Virus record (IMG/VR): IMGVR_UViG_3300045921_000463 | Coordinates: 1 to 64,000 of that record | Length of the DNA: 64,000 bases | Reading direction: 5' to 3' (one strand) | DNA from: a virus | Shown: positions 14,205 to 22,350 of the stretch, piece after piece | Position numbering within the stretch: the stretch's first letter is position 1 | How the letters are laid out: the number at the start of each line of letters is the position of its first letter | Program-made: the position numbers and the translations under genes | The notes under the pieces: model-generated | What the model saw: only the letters and a program-made list of their open reading frames with translations | Databases searched by the model: none | What the model was told of the DNA's origin: nothing

Positions 14205-14220
14205 AATGTTTCTCCAAAAG

Positions 14221-14721
14221 TTAGAAACGGGGGTCATGCCGTTGTGCCAAGGCATTTCTGTATTGCCTTGTCCGCAGTATGGTTGAAACATCGAGGGCTA
14301 GTTTGCTCATGGCTAACAGAGCCGCAAGAGTAAGCGAATCGCTTGTTACCTGCGAAAGGACTGTACCGCTCTTTTCTCCAAGGAAGAAAGCCGTTCCTTT
14401 GTATAGATGCCGGTTGGATTTGTTGAAGGACACACCTGAAAATACCCTTATGTTTTCGTACCTCGGCAGCCAGACAGTTTTCAAGTAGCTGTACGAGTCC
14501 GAGTCGGGTTCCTGCATGAGCTTGGCCACGTCTATAGGTTCGTATAGCTGGTTATTAGGGATATTGGACTTAACCAGATATTCCTTGAACACACGATTTG
14601 CATGGAAAGAAAAGATCGGGTCTGTCAGGTTTTCGCAAGAATCGAAACTTTCGAATACATAAAGTGCCAACGTATCAACGACCATGTTTTTTTCGTCGAG
14701 CGCAAACCTTGTTTCGTACAT
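14221..14721 (-). CDS. Hypothetical protein (166 aa)
   Basis: ATG 14721 is chosen; AGAGAAC lies about 9 bases upstream. A GTG at 14748 overlapping the upstream stop would add 9 residues and cannot be excluded. The protein contains a mixed alpha/beta middle (SYLKTVWLPRYENIRVF) and an Ala/Leu-rich helix (LTLAALLAMSKLALDV). No family recognised. Confidence 0.6.
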   Translation of the reverse strand: MYETRFALDEKNMVVDTLALYVFESFDSCENLTDPIFSFHANRVFKEYLVKSNIPNNQLYEPIDVAKLMQEPDSDSYSYLKTVWLPRYENIRVFSGVSFNKSNRHLYKGTAFFLGEKSGTVLSQVTSDSLTLAALLAMSKLALDVSTILRTRQYRNALAQRHDPRF

Positions 14722-14738
14722 TGGATACGTTCTCTGGT

Positions 14739-16124
14739 TCAGTACCACATGAAATCAAGATGTTTCCATAGCCAAGGCACTTGGTTCCACTTTACTTTTT
14801 CCCACGGAATATCGCAAGTCTTGAACTGATGAAATGCAAAATAGCGCCACGCAACGCCCATATATGCTCCGCACCATCTGAAATCTATGTGTTCTTGTTT
14901 TGCTCCGGGCAAGAGTTCCGTTTTACCCCACATACGCATCAAGTGCTTGCCACGGTGATTGTGATTATCGAGAGCATATAGTGGTATAGGGCGGACGATC
15001 CCTAGCGGCGGCGCATAGGAAGGCTTTGGCTGGCCGTAGAGCCTTGTTAGGCGGGGGCTTAGGGTGTTGCTTGCGTCCGTGTAGGCTTCGCCCGTTAGCG
15101 CATCGCATAGGGCATTTAGTTCATGGTATCCGAAGTCGCCGACCGTCTGATAGCGACGCAATACAAGCGAATGAAGCCTGTATGCATAGTCCTCGTCGAA
15201 AATCCAGTGCCGTTTTACGCTCGTAAACGCACCCTCGGCATTTAACACATCTGTAAGAATGTTGAAAATCTGCACTTTGAGGTGCAAATGCCCCTTCGGG
15301 TGGCTGGATTTGTAAAGACCTTTTAGGCCATACTGTACCAGCTTTCTATTGCCTGAACATATGCCCTCTACAAGAGCCGAAGCAAGCTTGTCATTTTCAG
15401 TGAAAGGTATGATGTCGCTATGGCGAGCGACTGCGTAGGTGTAATTCGTGGCAAGCTCCTTGTAGCCGCGCATCTCGTCGAGAAAAATGGCAAGTCTCGG
15501 CGCAAGCTCCCACTTTTTCGGCATCTTGCAGAAAAGACGAACAGTAGACATTACCTCATCGTAGGATACGGAACGTCCCTTTTCTGCAAGTCGCAGAAGG
15601 CGAAGATACATGTCAAGATCGCGCGCTTCCTCGAACAGGATATTGAGCATGTAGCGAATAACACCATGCAAGCCGCGATGCGCGGCTACACTCAATGCCC
15701 AATACTGTGCTTCCTTATGGTCGCCGCGCCTTAGCTCCTTGTGAAAGGCGGAGACGCTTTCCCATATGATATACCGCTCTCCAAGTAACCTGTTATAGAC
15801 TAGTTGCAGCGACGGGTCTTTTGAAGATGCAAGAATTGAGGATGCCGCGCGCATCTTGTGCGCACACCACGAATTTGAAATCCATTTGCCTGAGGACCAG
15901 CGCCAGGCTTTGCCCTGTCTGCAAGTGCATTCGCCGGTATCGAAATTAACATAATACCTTACGTCATTGTTGCTAAGCGACACAACCTCGTGAACGCCAG
16001 CAAGCGCATGATGCGGGGTTTTGTACTTGGACGGGTCGGGGTAGTTGTCTTGCATAGGATAGCGGCTCGCTGTTGTCCGTTTTGGTGTATGATAACGCAC
16101 CGAAAACAGCATAACAAGCTGCAT
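14739..16124 (-). CDS. SWIM zinc finger protein with RarA/MgsA-C-terminal-like region (461 aa)
   Basis: Residues about 58-92 contain a SWIM-type Cys-X-Cys...Cys-X-His arrangement (GECTCRQGK ... SWCAHKMR). Residues about 120-185 read ESVSAFHKELRRGDHKEAQYW and on, close to the start of the C-terminal helical domain of RarA/MgsA clamp-loader-related ATPases (typically SALHKSLRGSDPDAALYW). No Walker A or B motif is present, so the ATPase part of RarA is missing. This combination would suggest a DNA-binding replication or recombination accessory factor. The ATG at 16124 overlaps the upstream stop as TAATG; ATG 16055 is an alternative. The family calls are by motif reading only. Confidence 0.6.
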   Translation of the reverse strand: MQLVMLFSVRYHTPKRTTASRYPMQDNYPDPSKYKTPHHALAGVHEVVSLSNNDVRYYVNFDTGECTCRQGKAWRWSSGKWISNSWCAHKMRAASSILASSKDPSLQLVYNRLLGERYIIWESVSAFHKELRRGDHKEAQYWALSVAAHRGLHGVIRYMLNILFEEARDLDMYLRLLRLAEKGRSVSYDEVMSTVRLFCKMPKKWELAPRLAIFLDEMRGYKELATNYTYAVARHSDIIPFTENDKLASALVEGICSGNRKLVQYGLKGLYKSSHPKGHLHLKVQIFNILTDVLNAEGAFTSVKRHWIFDEDYAYRLHSLVLRRYQTVGDFGYHELNALCDALTGEAYTDASNTLSPRLTRLYGQPKPSYAPPLGIVRPIPLYALDNHNHRGKHLMRMWGKTELLPGAKQEHIDFRWCGAYMGVAWRYFAFHQFKTCDIPWEKVKWNQVPWLWKHLDFMWY

Positions 16125-16669
16125 TATCCTATTCTTCTTACTCCAAACTTGTCAAAATCCAATAGCGTTGTTTGCTCGTATTGCCTTCGGTAATAGTCTT
16201 CCAATACGCGGCAACCATGGTCTATCAGTTCAAGACACGAGGTATAATCCTTGCGAATAGTCATGATTCCATTCGCTTCAAGATGCCTCAAAACGCTGTC
16301 TATGACAACAAGCTGAATACGCGACCAGTAGTATGCCCTATGGTTTCTTGATGTAGCAACCTGAAACGGATCAGGCAGTATGAAACGCCGCCAATAGGTT
16401 TTGGTTTTGTGCGACAACCCGTAGTGCCGCGCTACCTCATTGAGGTTATAAAGTTCAACCATGTAGCCGCCATTAACGGGAGTTAGTTCGGTGTAGCGTT
16501 TCCAGTGCTTTGAGGGCTTGAAGTCGAGGCCGACACGAAAAACGGTAGTCGTGCTGCTTTCCTTTACCGGAAGCGCACGAAGGCTCTTGTGAGGACGCCT
16601 CAGCTTATTGGGTAACTCTGGATCGAACCACCAGAGTTTTCTATTAGGCATTATACGTTTTTTCAGCAT
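16124..16669 (-). CDS. Helix-turn-helix (MerR-like) DNA-binding protein (181 aa)
   Basis: Residues about 75-125 form a MerR-type winged-helix pattern: LNEVARHYGLSHKTKTYWRR, a loop with LPDPFQ, then HRAYYWSRIQLVVIDSVL, where the Tyr-Trp-Ser ... Ile-Gln segment resembles the wing and exit helix. The N-terminal 70 residues are basic. It sits 19 bases downstream of a terminator, so it may start a new unit. It is one of two MerR-like proteins here (the other at 21724) and a candidate to bind the dispersed palindrome, an inference only. Confidence 0.6.
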   Translation of the reverse strand: MLKKRIMPNRKLWWFDPELPNKLRRPHKSLRALPVKESSTTTVFRVGLDFKPSKHWKRYTELTPVNGGYMVELYNLNEVARHYGLSHKTKTYWRRFILPDPFQVATSRNHRAYYWSRIQLVVIDSVLRHLEANGIMTIRKDYTSCLELIDHGCRVLEDYYRRQYEQTTLLDFDKFGVRRIG

Positions 16670-16685
16670 TCGGCATAGCCCTGGT

Positions 16686-16718
16686 CAAAACAAAGGGCGC
16701 GGTTGTGCGCGCCCTTTG
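16686..16718 (-). terminator. Rho-independent terminator
   Basis: On the minus strand CAAAGGGCGC (16718-16709), an 8-base loop and GCGCCCTTTG (16700-16691) make a 10-bp GC-rich stem followed by TTTT (16690-16687). It closes the unit ending at the 16742 stop. A palindrome copy (16718-16732) abuts the stem on the upstream side. Confidence 0.85.
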
Positions 16719-16741
16719 TAACCGGTTATAGCAGAACCGTA

Positions 16742-17878
16742 TCAGGCCGCATCTTTTTCGGCTTTGACGATCTTTGCAGTAATCCGCTTCTGCTTGGTGG
16801 CGGAAGCCACGTGTTCTTCGGCCCACGCCATGATGATTCGAGCAAGGGCTTCTGCATCCGATTCGACGCCGTAGAGCTTCTTGGCTTCTGCAAGCGCCAA
16901 CTGCACAGCAGTTGCGTTTTCCTCGACCAGCTTGAAGTTGAGCGTGATCGTCTTGATCGCATTGCGACCGCCAGTGCGCTGCGCAACAGCACCGCTAGGA
17001 GTCCTGCCCGATTCGTCAACGTACTTGGTGACGAGAGAGGTCTTGAGTTCCTCGCGCGTCATGTTGCGGGCATCCTCAATGAGGTTTTCATAGTTGTCCT
17101 CGGTCACGTAACGCTGAATTTCACGGACCTTGGACCAGCCGATGTCGGACAGCTTGGACGGATCGAAGTTAGGGATCGCTGCAAACGTGGCGTACATCCG
17201 CGCAAGGTCGCCGCCTTTCGCTCCGCTGAAACCGAATTCGGCTTGGCAGAAGTCGTCCCACGCCGTTTCGCCTTCGTACTGGCCGCCATTCTCCTTGAGG
17301 TAGATGCCCTCGCGTTTGATGCGAGCCAGCAGACCACCGAGGTAGAAGAACGACTGCTCGATCTTGCCGAAGGTTGTCTCGGCAGCGGCGAGAAGATCGC
17401 CATTCGCCTGCTGGATGATGTCTTCCAGTTCGCCAACCGAAGGAATCGGCAGATAGTTGTCGTTCGCTTCTGCAAGCGCACGGCCCGTCAAAGCCTGCAC
17501 TTCCTGAACGGCAAGTTCCTGACCGTCGATGTTTTCATCGTCGGGATTTTCGAGGAACGCCACATAATCGGCAGCCCGGATGCACTCGTACTTCGGAGGC
17601 GAATCCTCGGTAGCCTCGTGCACTGCAACGATGACGAGAGTATCGCCTTTCTCGAAAATGCGATCCTCGTCCGGCGTTTCGTTGACATAGCCGGTAAACT
17701 TGACAAAGGTGTTTGCCGGAAGAATGACGATTTCCGAAACCTCTTTTGAAGTTTTTTCTTTCGCCGCAGTCGCTTTCTTGGCGCGCTGCTTGGTGGCGGT
17801 GTCGGAGGCAGCTTTTTCCTTGCTGCCAGCTTTACGAGTGGTGTCCTTGGGAATGACCTTGGGTTTGCGTGTTGCCAT
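16742..17878 (-). CDS. Basic-tailed DNA-binding-like protein (378 aa)
   Basis: The first 45 residues are Lys/Ala/Thr-rich (MATRKPKVIPKDTTRKAGSK and on), resembling histone H1-like tails. Residues about 170-270 (FFYLGGLLARIKREGIYLKE, then TAWDDFCQAEFGFSGAKGG) recall a helical module in plasmid and phage proteins of the DUF3102/partition-like type. The C-terminal third is helical and ends KIVKAEKDAA. AAAGGA precedes ATG 17878. It has its own promoter (17928-17955) and a terminator (16686-16718), a single-gene unit, suggesting an abundant protein. DNA binding or condensation is an inference. Confidence 0.6.
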   Translation of the reverse strand: MATRKPKVIPKDTTRKAGSKEKAASDTATKQRAKKATAAKEKTSKEVSEIVILPANTFVKFTGYVNETPDEDRIFEKGDTLVIVAVHEATEDSPPKYECIRAADYVAFLENPDDENIDGQELAVQEVQALTGRALAEANDNYLPIPSVGELEDIIQQANGDLLAAAETTFGKIEQSFFYLGGLLARIKREGIYLKENGGQYEGETAWDDFCQAEFGFSGAKGGDLARMYATFAAIPNFDPSKLSDIGWSKVREIQRYVTEDNYENLIEDARNMTREELKTSLVTKYVDESGRTPSGAVAQRTGGRNAIKTITLNFKLVEENATAVQLALAEAKKLYGVESDAEALARIIMAWAEEHVASATKQKRITAKIVKAEKDAA

Positions 17879-17927
17879 TTCCGTATCCTTTCGCGGTATA
17901 GGCAGCGGTTAGCAGGTAGTGGCCGTG

Positions 17928-17955
17928 AGTATATGAATCGGTATCTTGTTGTCAA
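17928..17955 (-). promoter_or_regulatory. Strong candidate sigma70 promoter
   Basis: Minus-strand TTGACA (17955-17950), a 16-base spacer and TATACT (17933-17928), overlapping the end of the RuvC-like gene. It drives the 16742-17878 gene with a leader of about 45 bases. Confidence 0.75.
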
Positions 17956-18569
17956 GCGAATTGCGCAGCTTTGTCGAGAAAAGTGAAATCCCTTGGATTG
18001 GTTCGGCGAAAATCGACCGAGAGCTTCTCCCCGCGAACAAAAGCCGCGCAAAGTCTGGCTGCGTGAAAGGCGTCGGCTTCATCGTCATTTTTGGTTGTAA
18101 AGCCAAACCGCTGTGCAGCAAGGATTTTTAGCTGCTTTCCATTATAGCCGCGAGGAACGCGACCGTATCCTGTCGCGGCCTTGATAAGACCGTTTGGACT
18201 AACGGTCATGTAGGGAATTCTTAAACCATTACGCAAACTTCGCTTGACGATACCGACAAGTTCTGCCCGAACAAGAATCTTGCCTGCGAATCGCCCGACG
18301 GGGCCATAGTCTTCGATACAAGCGGCTATAACGGGGTATTGCGGATTGGAAAGGTCGGCAACGATGGTATCCACTACCGAATCTATACGACTTGTGTCGG
18401 CAGTATTTTTGGATGTGGTCGTTATGTGATAGTGAAAATCAGGATGACTTTCGTCCGGTTTCAAGGACATGAGATACACGCCAGTAGAGGTAAGGGATAT
18501 GTCCAGCCCTACGACATAGGGATAATCTTTTTCGAGCGCCGCCCGAAACAACTTGTCACAACTGAGCAT
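17952..18569 (-). CDS. RuvC-like Holliday junction resolvase / RNase H-fold nuclease
   Basis: Start at ATG 18569 with AAGGA 7 bases upstream. The first strand VVGLDISLTSTG places Asp23 as the first catalytic residue, CIEDYGP places Glu86 as the second, and NDDEADAFHAA near the C-terminus supplies the final Asp pair, the D..E..DxxD pattern of RuvC-type resolvases. Length (205 aa) is near the family norm (about 170-190). Its predicted role is cutting branched recombination or replication intermediates. It overlaps the Cas4-like gene by 61 bases. Confidence 0.82.
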   Translation of the reverse strand: MLSCDKLFRAALEKDYPYVVGLDISLTSTGVYLMSLKPDESHPDFHYHITTTSKNTADTSRIDSVVDTIVADLSNPQYPVIAACIEDYGPVGRFAGKILVRAELVGIVKRSLRNGLRIPYMTVSPNGLIKAATGYGRVPRGYNGKQLKILAAQRFGFTTKNDDEADAFHAARLCAAFVRGEKLSVDFRRTNPRDFTFLDKAAQFA

Positions 18570-19399
18570 CTTGCTGTCCTTGTATCCTTTACGCCTTTGC
18601 ATACCCTGTGCGGCAGCAGCCCGTTTTCTATACCAGCAACAACAGACCTGCAACGCTCTATTAAAGGCTGTATTCTTTTGGCTGGAAGGACCGCAGCTTC
18701 CAGTTCCTTGAACGGCAATTCGCTGTACATTCTTGAAACACTGCGGTCGATATATATGAACCTTACAAAATCGGCAGCATCGTAGCCGAGCTTTTTCAGA
18801 ATGTAATAGTATAAGCTTGCCTGAACATGGTGATCGCCAAGAGGTGCTTTCATGTCGGAAAAAACAATATCCTGACGATCTATGGTCTTTATTTCATAAA
18901 TGATGATCTTGCCGTTGTCCATGCGAAACAACAAATCAGGATGCCCCACGAGTCTTATATCTTCTACGCGAAGATCGACTTCACGATAACACATGTTGCT
19001 TTTTTCAGCGCCGCATTTTTCGCAGGCTGCCGGTCTGTAGCAAAAACTGTACCTATGCCCACACTTCTGACATTCCCAATCACCCCATACAAGATGACCG
19101 TATTCGACCGACGTTTCCATGAATCTCTTTATGACTACATGATCGCCTATCAGGTTTCCAGTATCCCAGAGCAGTCGCATCTTGGGGGGTACCGTACCTG
19201 TCGGAGCTACTCTGCGCTCAAAGTACCTCAGCACAAACTCCCTTGCACAGAACTTGTCCGCCGTTCCGTTTTTCAGAAGATCGGAAACATGGACATAAGG
19301 CATACCCCTGCCGGTGTTGTTTGTTCTTCCGTATACAACAGTGGGAGCATTCAACAAGGCAGCAACCGAACCTAGCGGCAGTTCATTGACCGGCATCAT
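18509..19399 (-). CDS. Cas4/RecB-like PD-(D/E)XK nuclease with Fe-S cysteines
   Basis: The nuclease core shows GHPD (motif II Asp), YEIKT (ExK) and HHVQASLYYY (Gln motif). A Cys in the N-terminal part (KFCAREFVL) plus three near the C-terminus (HRVCKGVKDTRTARC, then SC) match the four-cysteine Fe-S arrangement of Cas4 and AddB nucleases. A Cys-X2-Cys pair repeated in residues about 100-125 (ECQKCGHRY ... CEKCGAEK) adds a zinc ribbon inside the domain. Starts at ATG 19399 with AAGG upstream and follows a PD-(D/E)XK gene and RecA, implying DNA end processing in recombination. No CRISPR array is present, so the Cas4 similarity is structural. Confidence 0.8.
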   Translation of the reverse strand: MMPVNELPLGSVAALLNAPTVVYGRTNNTGRGMPYVHVSDLLKNGTADKFCAREFVLRYFERRVAPTGTVPPKMRLLWDTGNLIGDHVVIKRFMETSVEYGHLVWGDWECQKCGHRYSFCYRPAACEKCGAEKSNMCYREVDLRVEDIRLVGHPDLLFRMDNGKIIIYEIKTIDRQDIVFSDMKAPLGDHHVQASLYYYILKKLGYDAADFVRFIYIDRSVSRMYSELPFKELEAAVLPAKRIQPLIERCRSVVAGIENGLLPHRVCKGVKDTRTARCSVVTSCFGRRSKKIIPMS

Positions 19400-19760
19400 T
19401 CAACAACCTTACCAGATCGTTTACGGGTATGCACGCCACTTCACCTTCGCTCTTTCCGGTTTGTCTGTCTATGAACTCGATAACAATAGCAGGAACCTCA
19501 TTGCAGGCCAAGCCTGCATTTACAATCTTGTCAATCATTTCACGAGTAACAGAAAAGGATTTGCGTGAAGTCGTCTTGTGTTCGATGCGAACAATGCCAA
19601 CTTTTCTCACATCGCCTTTTTCGATCTTGTTTCCGCTTCCGTTCACTTTTCTGCCACCAATGCGAACCGCAAGTTTCTTTTCATTGTTTTTGGATTGCCA
19701 ATAGGACTTGGGTTGAGACGCCTTGCGTTCAAGTCTTTTGATAAGCGGATTCTTGTTCAT
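19383..19760 (-). CDS. PD-(D/E)XK nuclease-like protein (125 aa)
   Basis: The core reads GDVRKVGIVRIEHKTTSRKSF: Asp in GDV and Glu-X-Lys in IEHKT, the arrangement of small archaeal Hjc-like or phage PD-(D/E)XK resolvases. A basic segment (GGRKVNGSGNK) lies before it. The ATG overlaps the RecA stop as ATGA, and it is followed by the Cas4-like nuclease, so the three form a recombination operon. The exact substrate is not determined. Confidence 0.7.
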   Translation of the reverse strand: MNKNPLIKRLERKASQPKSYWQSKNNEKKLAVRIGGRKVNGSGNKIEKGDVRKVGIVRIEHKTTSRKSFSVTREMIDKIVNAGLACNEVPAIVIEFIDRQTGKSEGEVACIPVNDLVRLLNDAGQ

Positions 19761-20923
19761 TCCAAATTCCAGCGGCGGCGGTAGGCGTCTACGATATTGC
19801 TAATAACGCGGTTATAGACGGTCTGGTTTTCGATTGCCCATTCGGTAAGCTGCCCTGAGCCTCTGAATTTGGTCGAAACGCCGTCAATGCTAAAAGCCGA
19901 TGGGGAGCCGTGAATTACTCCTACCTTGAGCCCCGAGCTTACAACTGCCTTTGCTTGATCTACCCAACCCTCTAGCATACCGCTGTGTGGTGCACGAACA
20001 AGTCTGAACATGCCCTCTCTCAAGGGACCGCCTGTCTTGTTTTTTGTAATCTTGATCATATGTTCGTTATACAAAACGATGTCGTCGCCAACATCGTCCT
20101 TTCCGAAATGCTCCTTGTTCTTGATTTCGAGTTGCTGCGACATGAAAAACTCGATTGCCTTGCCACCCGGCAATGTTCTTGGGTCTCCAAACACAAGGCC
20201 GATTTTCATTCGAAACTGATTCAAGCACATATGGTGCACAAGATGATCACGCTTTCGTTCAGAAAGCAGTGCGTTCTGTGCCTTTCGCACATATTTGCCG
20301 ATAAGCCTTGCCTGCAAGCCCATGAATTCCTGCATTGCGCTTTCTTCGATTTCCTTCATGGGAACGAGCGCCGCGATGGAATCCGTGACAACCATTGAAA
20401 CTTCCTTGGCGCGGATCACACCATCACATATGTCGATTGCGTGTTCGCCGGATTCTGGTTCTGCAATAACTATACGAGAAAGATCGCACCCGAGTTTGCG
20501 TGCCCATGCCTTATCGAAAGTTCCCTCGGCATCTATAATTACAACAGCACTGTCTGGGTATTTGCGTTGAACACTTGCAATGCACAGACATGCCGTGGTT
20601 GACTTACCGGCGGAACGCTCGCCATAGACCATTGAGGCACGGCCCATGCTGAATCCGCCACCCAAGGTCAGATCAAGCGCAAGCACGCCTGTTTCGAGAC
20701 GTGGTGCTGTGAATTTCTTTGAATTCGCAATATGGAACGCTTCGCCGTAATCACCGGAATCCGTTATCTTTCGAACAAGTATTGCAAGTTCGGAGTCTGG
20801 TTTCTGCAAAATGGTTTCCGTCGGTATTTCTCGTTTCTTTACACGAGAGCTTGACACGGCAGAGGGGGCATCGCTGCCCCCTCCTGAATTCGCGGACATT
20901 GTATTTCGCCGCTTTATTGCCAT
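19757..20923 (-). CDS. recA: RecA-like recombinase
   Basis: A RecA/UvsX-type strand-exchange ATPase. Walker A GERSAGKST is at residues 101-109. Walker B (VVIIDAEG, Asp131) follows at the usual distance, then MVVTDSIAALVP. Later, NQFRMKIGLVFGDPRTLPGG matches the region before the conserved C-terminal part of RecA. At 388 residues it is close to bacterial RecA (about 350), with an extra N-terminal Ser/Gly-rich tail. It would form filaments on ssDNA for recombination-dependent replication or repair. The start at 20923 sits in a palindrome copy joining it to the upstream stop. Confidence 0.9.
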   Translation of the reverse strand: MAIKRRNTMSANSGGGSDAPSAVSSSRVKKREIPTETILQKPDSELAILVRKITDSGDYGEAFHIANSKKFTAPRLETGVLALDLTLGGGFSMGRASMVYGERSAGKSTTACLCIASVQRKYPDSAVVIIDAEGTFDKAWARKLGCDLSRIVIAEPESGEHAIDICDGVIRAKEVSMVVTDSIAALVPMKEIEESAMQEFMGLQARLIGKYVRKAQNALLSERKRDHLVHHMCLNQFRMKIGLVFGDPRTLPGGKAIEFFMSQQLEIKNKEHFGKDDVGDDIVLYNEHMIKITKNKTGGPLREGMFRLVRAPHSGMLEGWVDQAKAVVSSGLKVGVIHGSPSAFSIDGVSTKFRGSGQLTEWAIENQTVYNRVISNIVDAYRRRWNLE

Positions 20924-20929
20924 AACAGG

Positions 20930-21727
20930 TTATTCCTCGCTGGCTTCTTCCTGAAATTTCAGAATGGCATTGATGTAGGCTGTTTTCTTTGCCTTAAGGT
21001 CAGCGCCCTTTTTCATGGTAACTTCGACTTCCCACGCTTCGGCAATTTCTTGAAGTTCGGAAAGTTTCATCCCCTTAAGTTCTTCCTCGGTGTAAGGCTC
21101 GTCTTGCTCGTCGTCGGACTCGTCGTCGGATTCCTCATCTTCGGATTCCTCATCTTCGGATTCCTCATCTTCGGATTCCTCGTCTTCGGATTCCTCATCT
21201 TCGGATTCCTCGTCTTCGGACTCGTCGTCTTCGAACAACGCCGCGAGAACAGCTTCTCGCAGTTCCTTGATGCCAAGTTTCGAGTCCACATCAAGATCGT
21301 ATTCCTTGATGAGTGCACGAAGTTCCGGCGCTTTCATTGCGGCAACGTCATCGTAGGTGAGTTCGTCCGACTCTTCGGATTCCTCGGAATCGTCCGATTC
21401 GTCGGCATCTTCGGCATGGGCCTTTGCCTTGGTTTCTTCCAGTTTCTTGCCAAAGTCGGTTTCGATTTCGGCTTTCCCCTCATCGGGATCGGAATAGGAA
21501 TCGAAAACAGAACCGGCAACCGAAGTGATGCGAGCCGTCAACCAATCGCTGATCGCAGCGTCGAGTTTGGTCTTGTATTCGTCTGCCTGATCAACAGGAA
21601 CGTTATGAAATTCCTGTCCGACAGACACAAAAACCTCGTCTCCGACTTCGGAACGCTGTTTTACCGACACGGTTTGCTTGATCACCGTGAAAACCGGCAC
21701 GGTAGCCTTGTCGTTCGTAATGGTCAT
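20930..21727 (-). CDS. Acidic protein with SEDEE repeats and two helix-extended-helix-like domains (265 aa)
   Basis: Start at ATG 21727 (ATGA overlap with the upstream stop). The N-terminal 110 residues are a beta-rich domain. Residues about 140-185 (LTYDDVAAMKAPELRALIKE) and 225-265 (YTEEELKGMKLSELQEIAEA) resemble HeH/LEM or SAP-like helical modules that often bind DNA. Between them six SEDEE units form a highly acidic linker. Location between RecA and a MerR-like regulator suggests a nucleic-acid or protein-interaction factor in recombination. The function call is tentative. Confidence 0.6.
   Translation of the reverse strand: MTITNDKATVPVFTVIKQTVSVKQRSEVGDEVFVSVGQEFHNVPVDQADEYKTKLDAAISDWLTARITSVAGSVFDSYSDPDEGKAEIETDFGKKLEETKAKAHAEDADESDDSEESEESDELTYDDVAAMKAPELRALIKEYDLDVDSKLGIKELREAVLAALFEDDESEDEESEDEESEDEESEDEESEDEESEDEESDDESDDEQDEPYTEEELKGMKLSELQEIAEAWEVEVTMKKGADLKAKKTAYINAILKFQEEASEE
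21127..21216. repeat. 15-bp tandem repeat encoding Ser-Glu-Asp-Glu-Glu, about 6 copies
   Basis: The plus-strand unit TTCGGATTCCTCATC repeats about six times with synonymous CATC/CGTC changes, encoding SEDEE. Unlike the perfect 13.3 kb repeat, the synonymous drift indicates that the array is older or selected at the protein level for acidity. Confidence 0.85.
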
Positions 21728-22350
21728 TTGCGCATCACCCTCACTGGTCTTTTGAATTTGGGGCGGTCGCCCTGCTTTCCTGATAGCCATTGTGCTGTAG
21801 TCTCCCATTGCTGACGAAGTTGACGGATTGTACTGTAAAGCTTTTCCTTCGTATCGAAGTGGTCTTTTCTGTAGTAGGCGAAACGTCGTTTGTGGTCGCC
21901 GATGATTGTAAGGATAGCCCGAACTTCTTCAAGATGATAGACAAGCAACTCTTTCTTGCTGATTCTTGTAAGAAGCACAGGTGACGGAATGATGGCGTCA
22001 TCGCCCGAAGTCTGTCGCCAGAACGTCTGCAAACTCACTTGCAGCAGTTCTGCAACCTTTGTCTTTGTAAAGCACGGAGCCTTGAATACCCGTCCTTTAT
22101 ATTCGACTTCCATGATTTCAGCCATGGTCGCAAAATAGCTAAGCGACCGCATCGGATTGACGATTTCGAAATCCTTTGCCTTTTTCTTGCGATAATAGGC
22201 TCGCTGGTTTTCTAGGTGTTTCTGGCGAAACTCTGGATCAGTCCGGTAGCGTTCCGTACTACGATTTACGCCAATGGATTTTGCCTTTTTTTCTGTATTC
22301 TTGGACAACCGCTTGATAGCTTTTTTCGGCGGTTTGCGAATATTACGCAT
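21724..22350 (-). CDS. MerR-like helix-turn-helix protein with basic N-terminus (208 aa)
   Basis: Start at ATG 22350 (AGGAGC at good distance), overlapping the helicase stop. The N-terminal 65 residues are strongly basic (MRNIRKPPKKAIKRLSKNTE and on). The middle (FTKTKVAELLQVSLQTFWRQ, then LLTRISKKELLVYHLEEVRA) fits a winged helix of the MerR type: HTH, wing, and exit helix. Likely a DNA-binding regulator or architectural factor. Paired in kind with the protein at 16124. Confidence 0.6.
   Translation of the reverse strand: MRNIRKPPKKAIKRLSKNTEKKAKSIGVNRSTERYRTDPEFRQKHLENQRAYYRKKKAKDFEIVNPMRSLSYFATMAEIMEVEYKGRVFKAPCFTKTKVAELLQVSLQTFWRQTSGDDAIIPSPVLLTRISKKELLVYHLEEVRAILTIIGDHKRRFAYYRKDHFDTKEKLYSTIRQLRQQWETTAQWLSGKQGDRPKFKRPVRVMRK

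Noticed and set aside
16703-17749. A 348-codon plus-strand frame opposite the basic-tailed protein
   Set aside because: Shadow of 16742-17878; the minus-strand gene has its own promoter, ribosome-binding site and terminator.
18509-19399. Interpretation of the Cas4-like nuclease as part of a CRISPR system
   Set aside because: No cas1/cas2, effector or array is present; the gene sits in a recombination operon.
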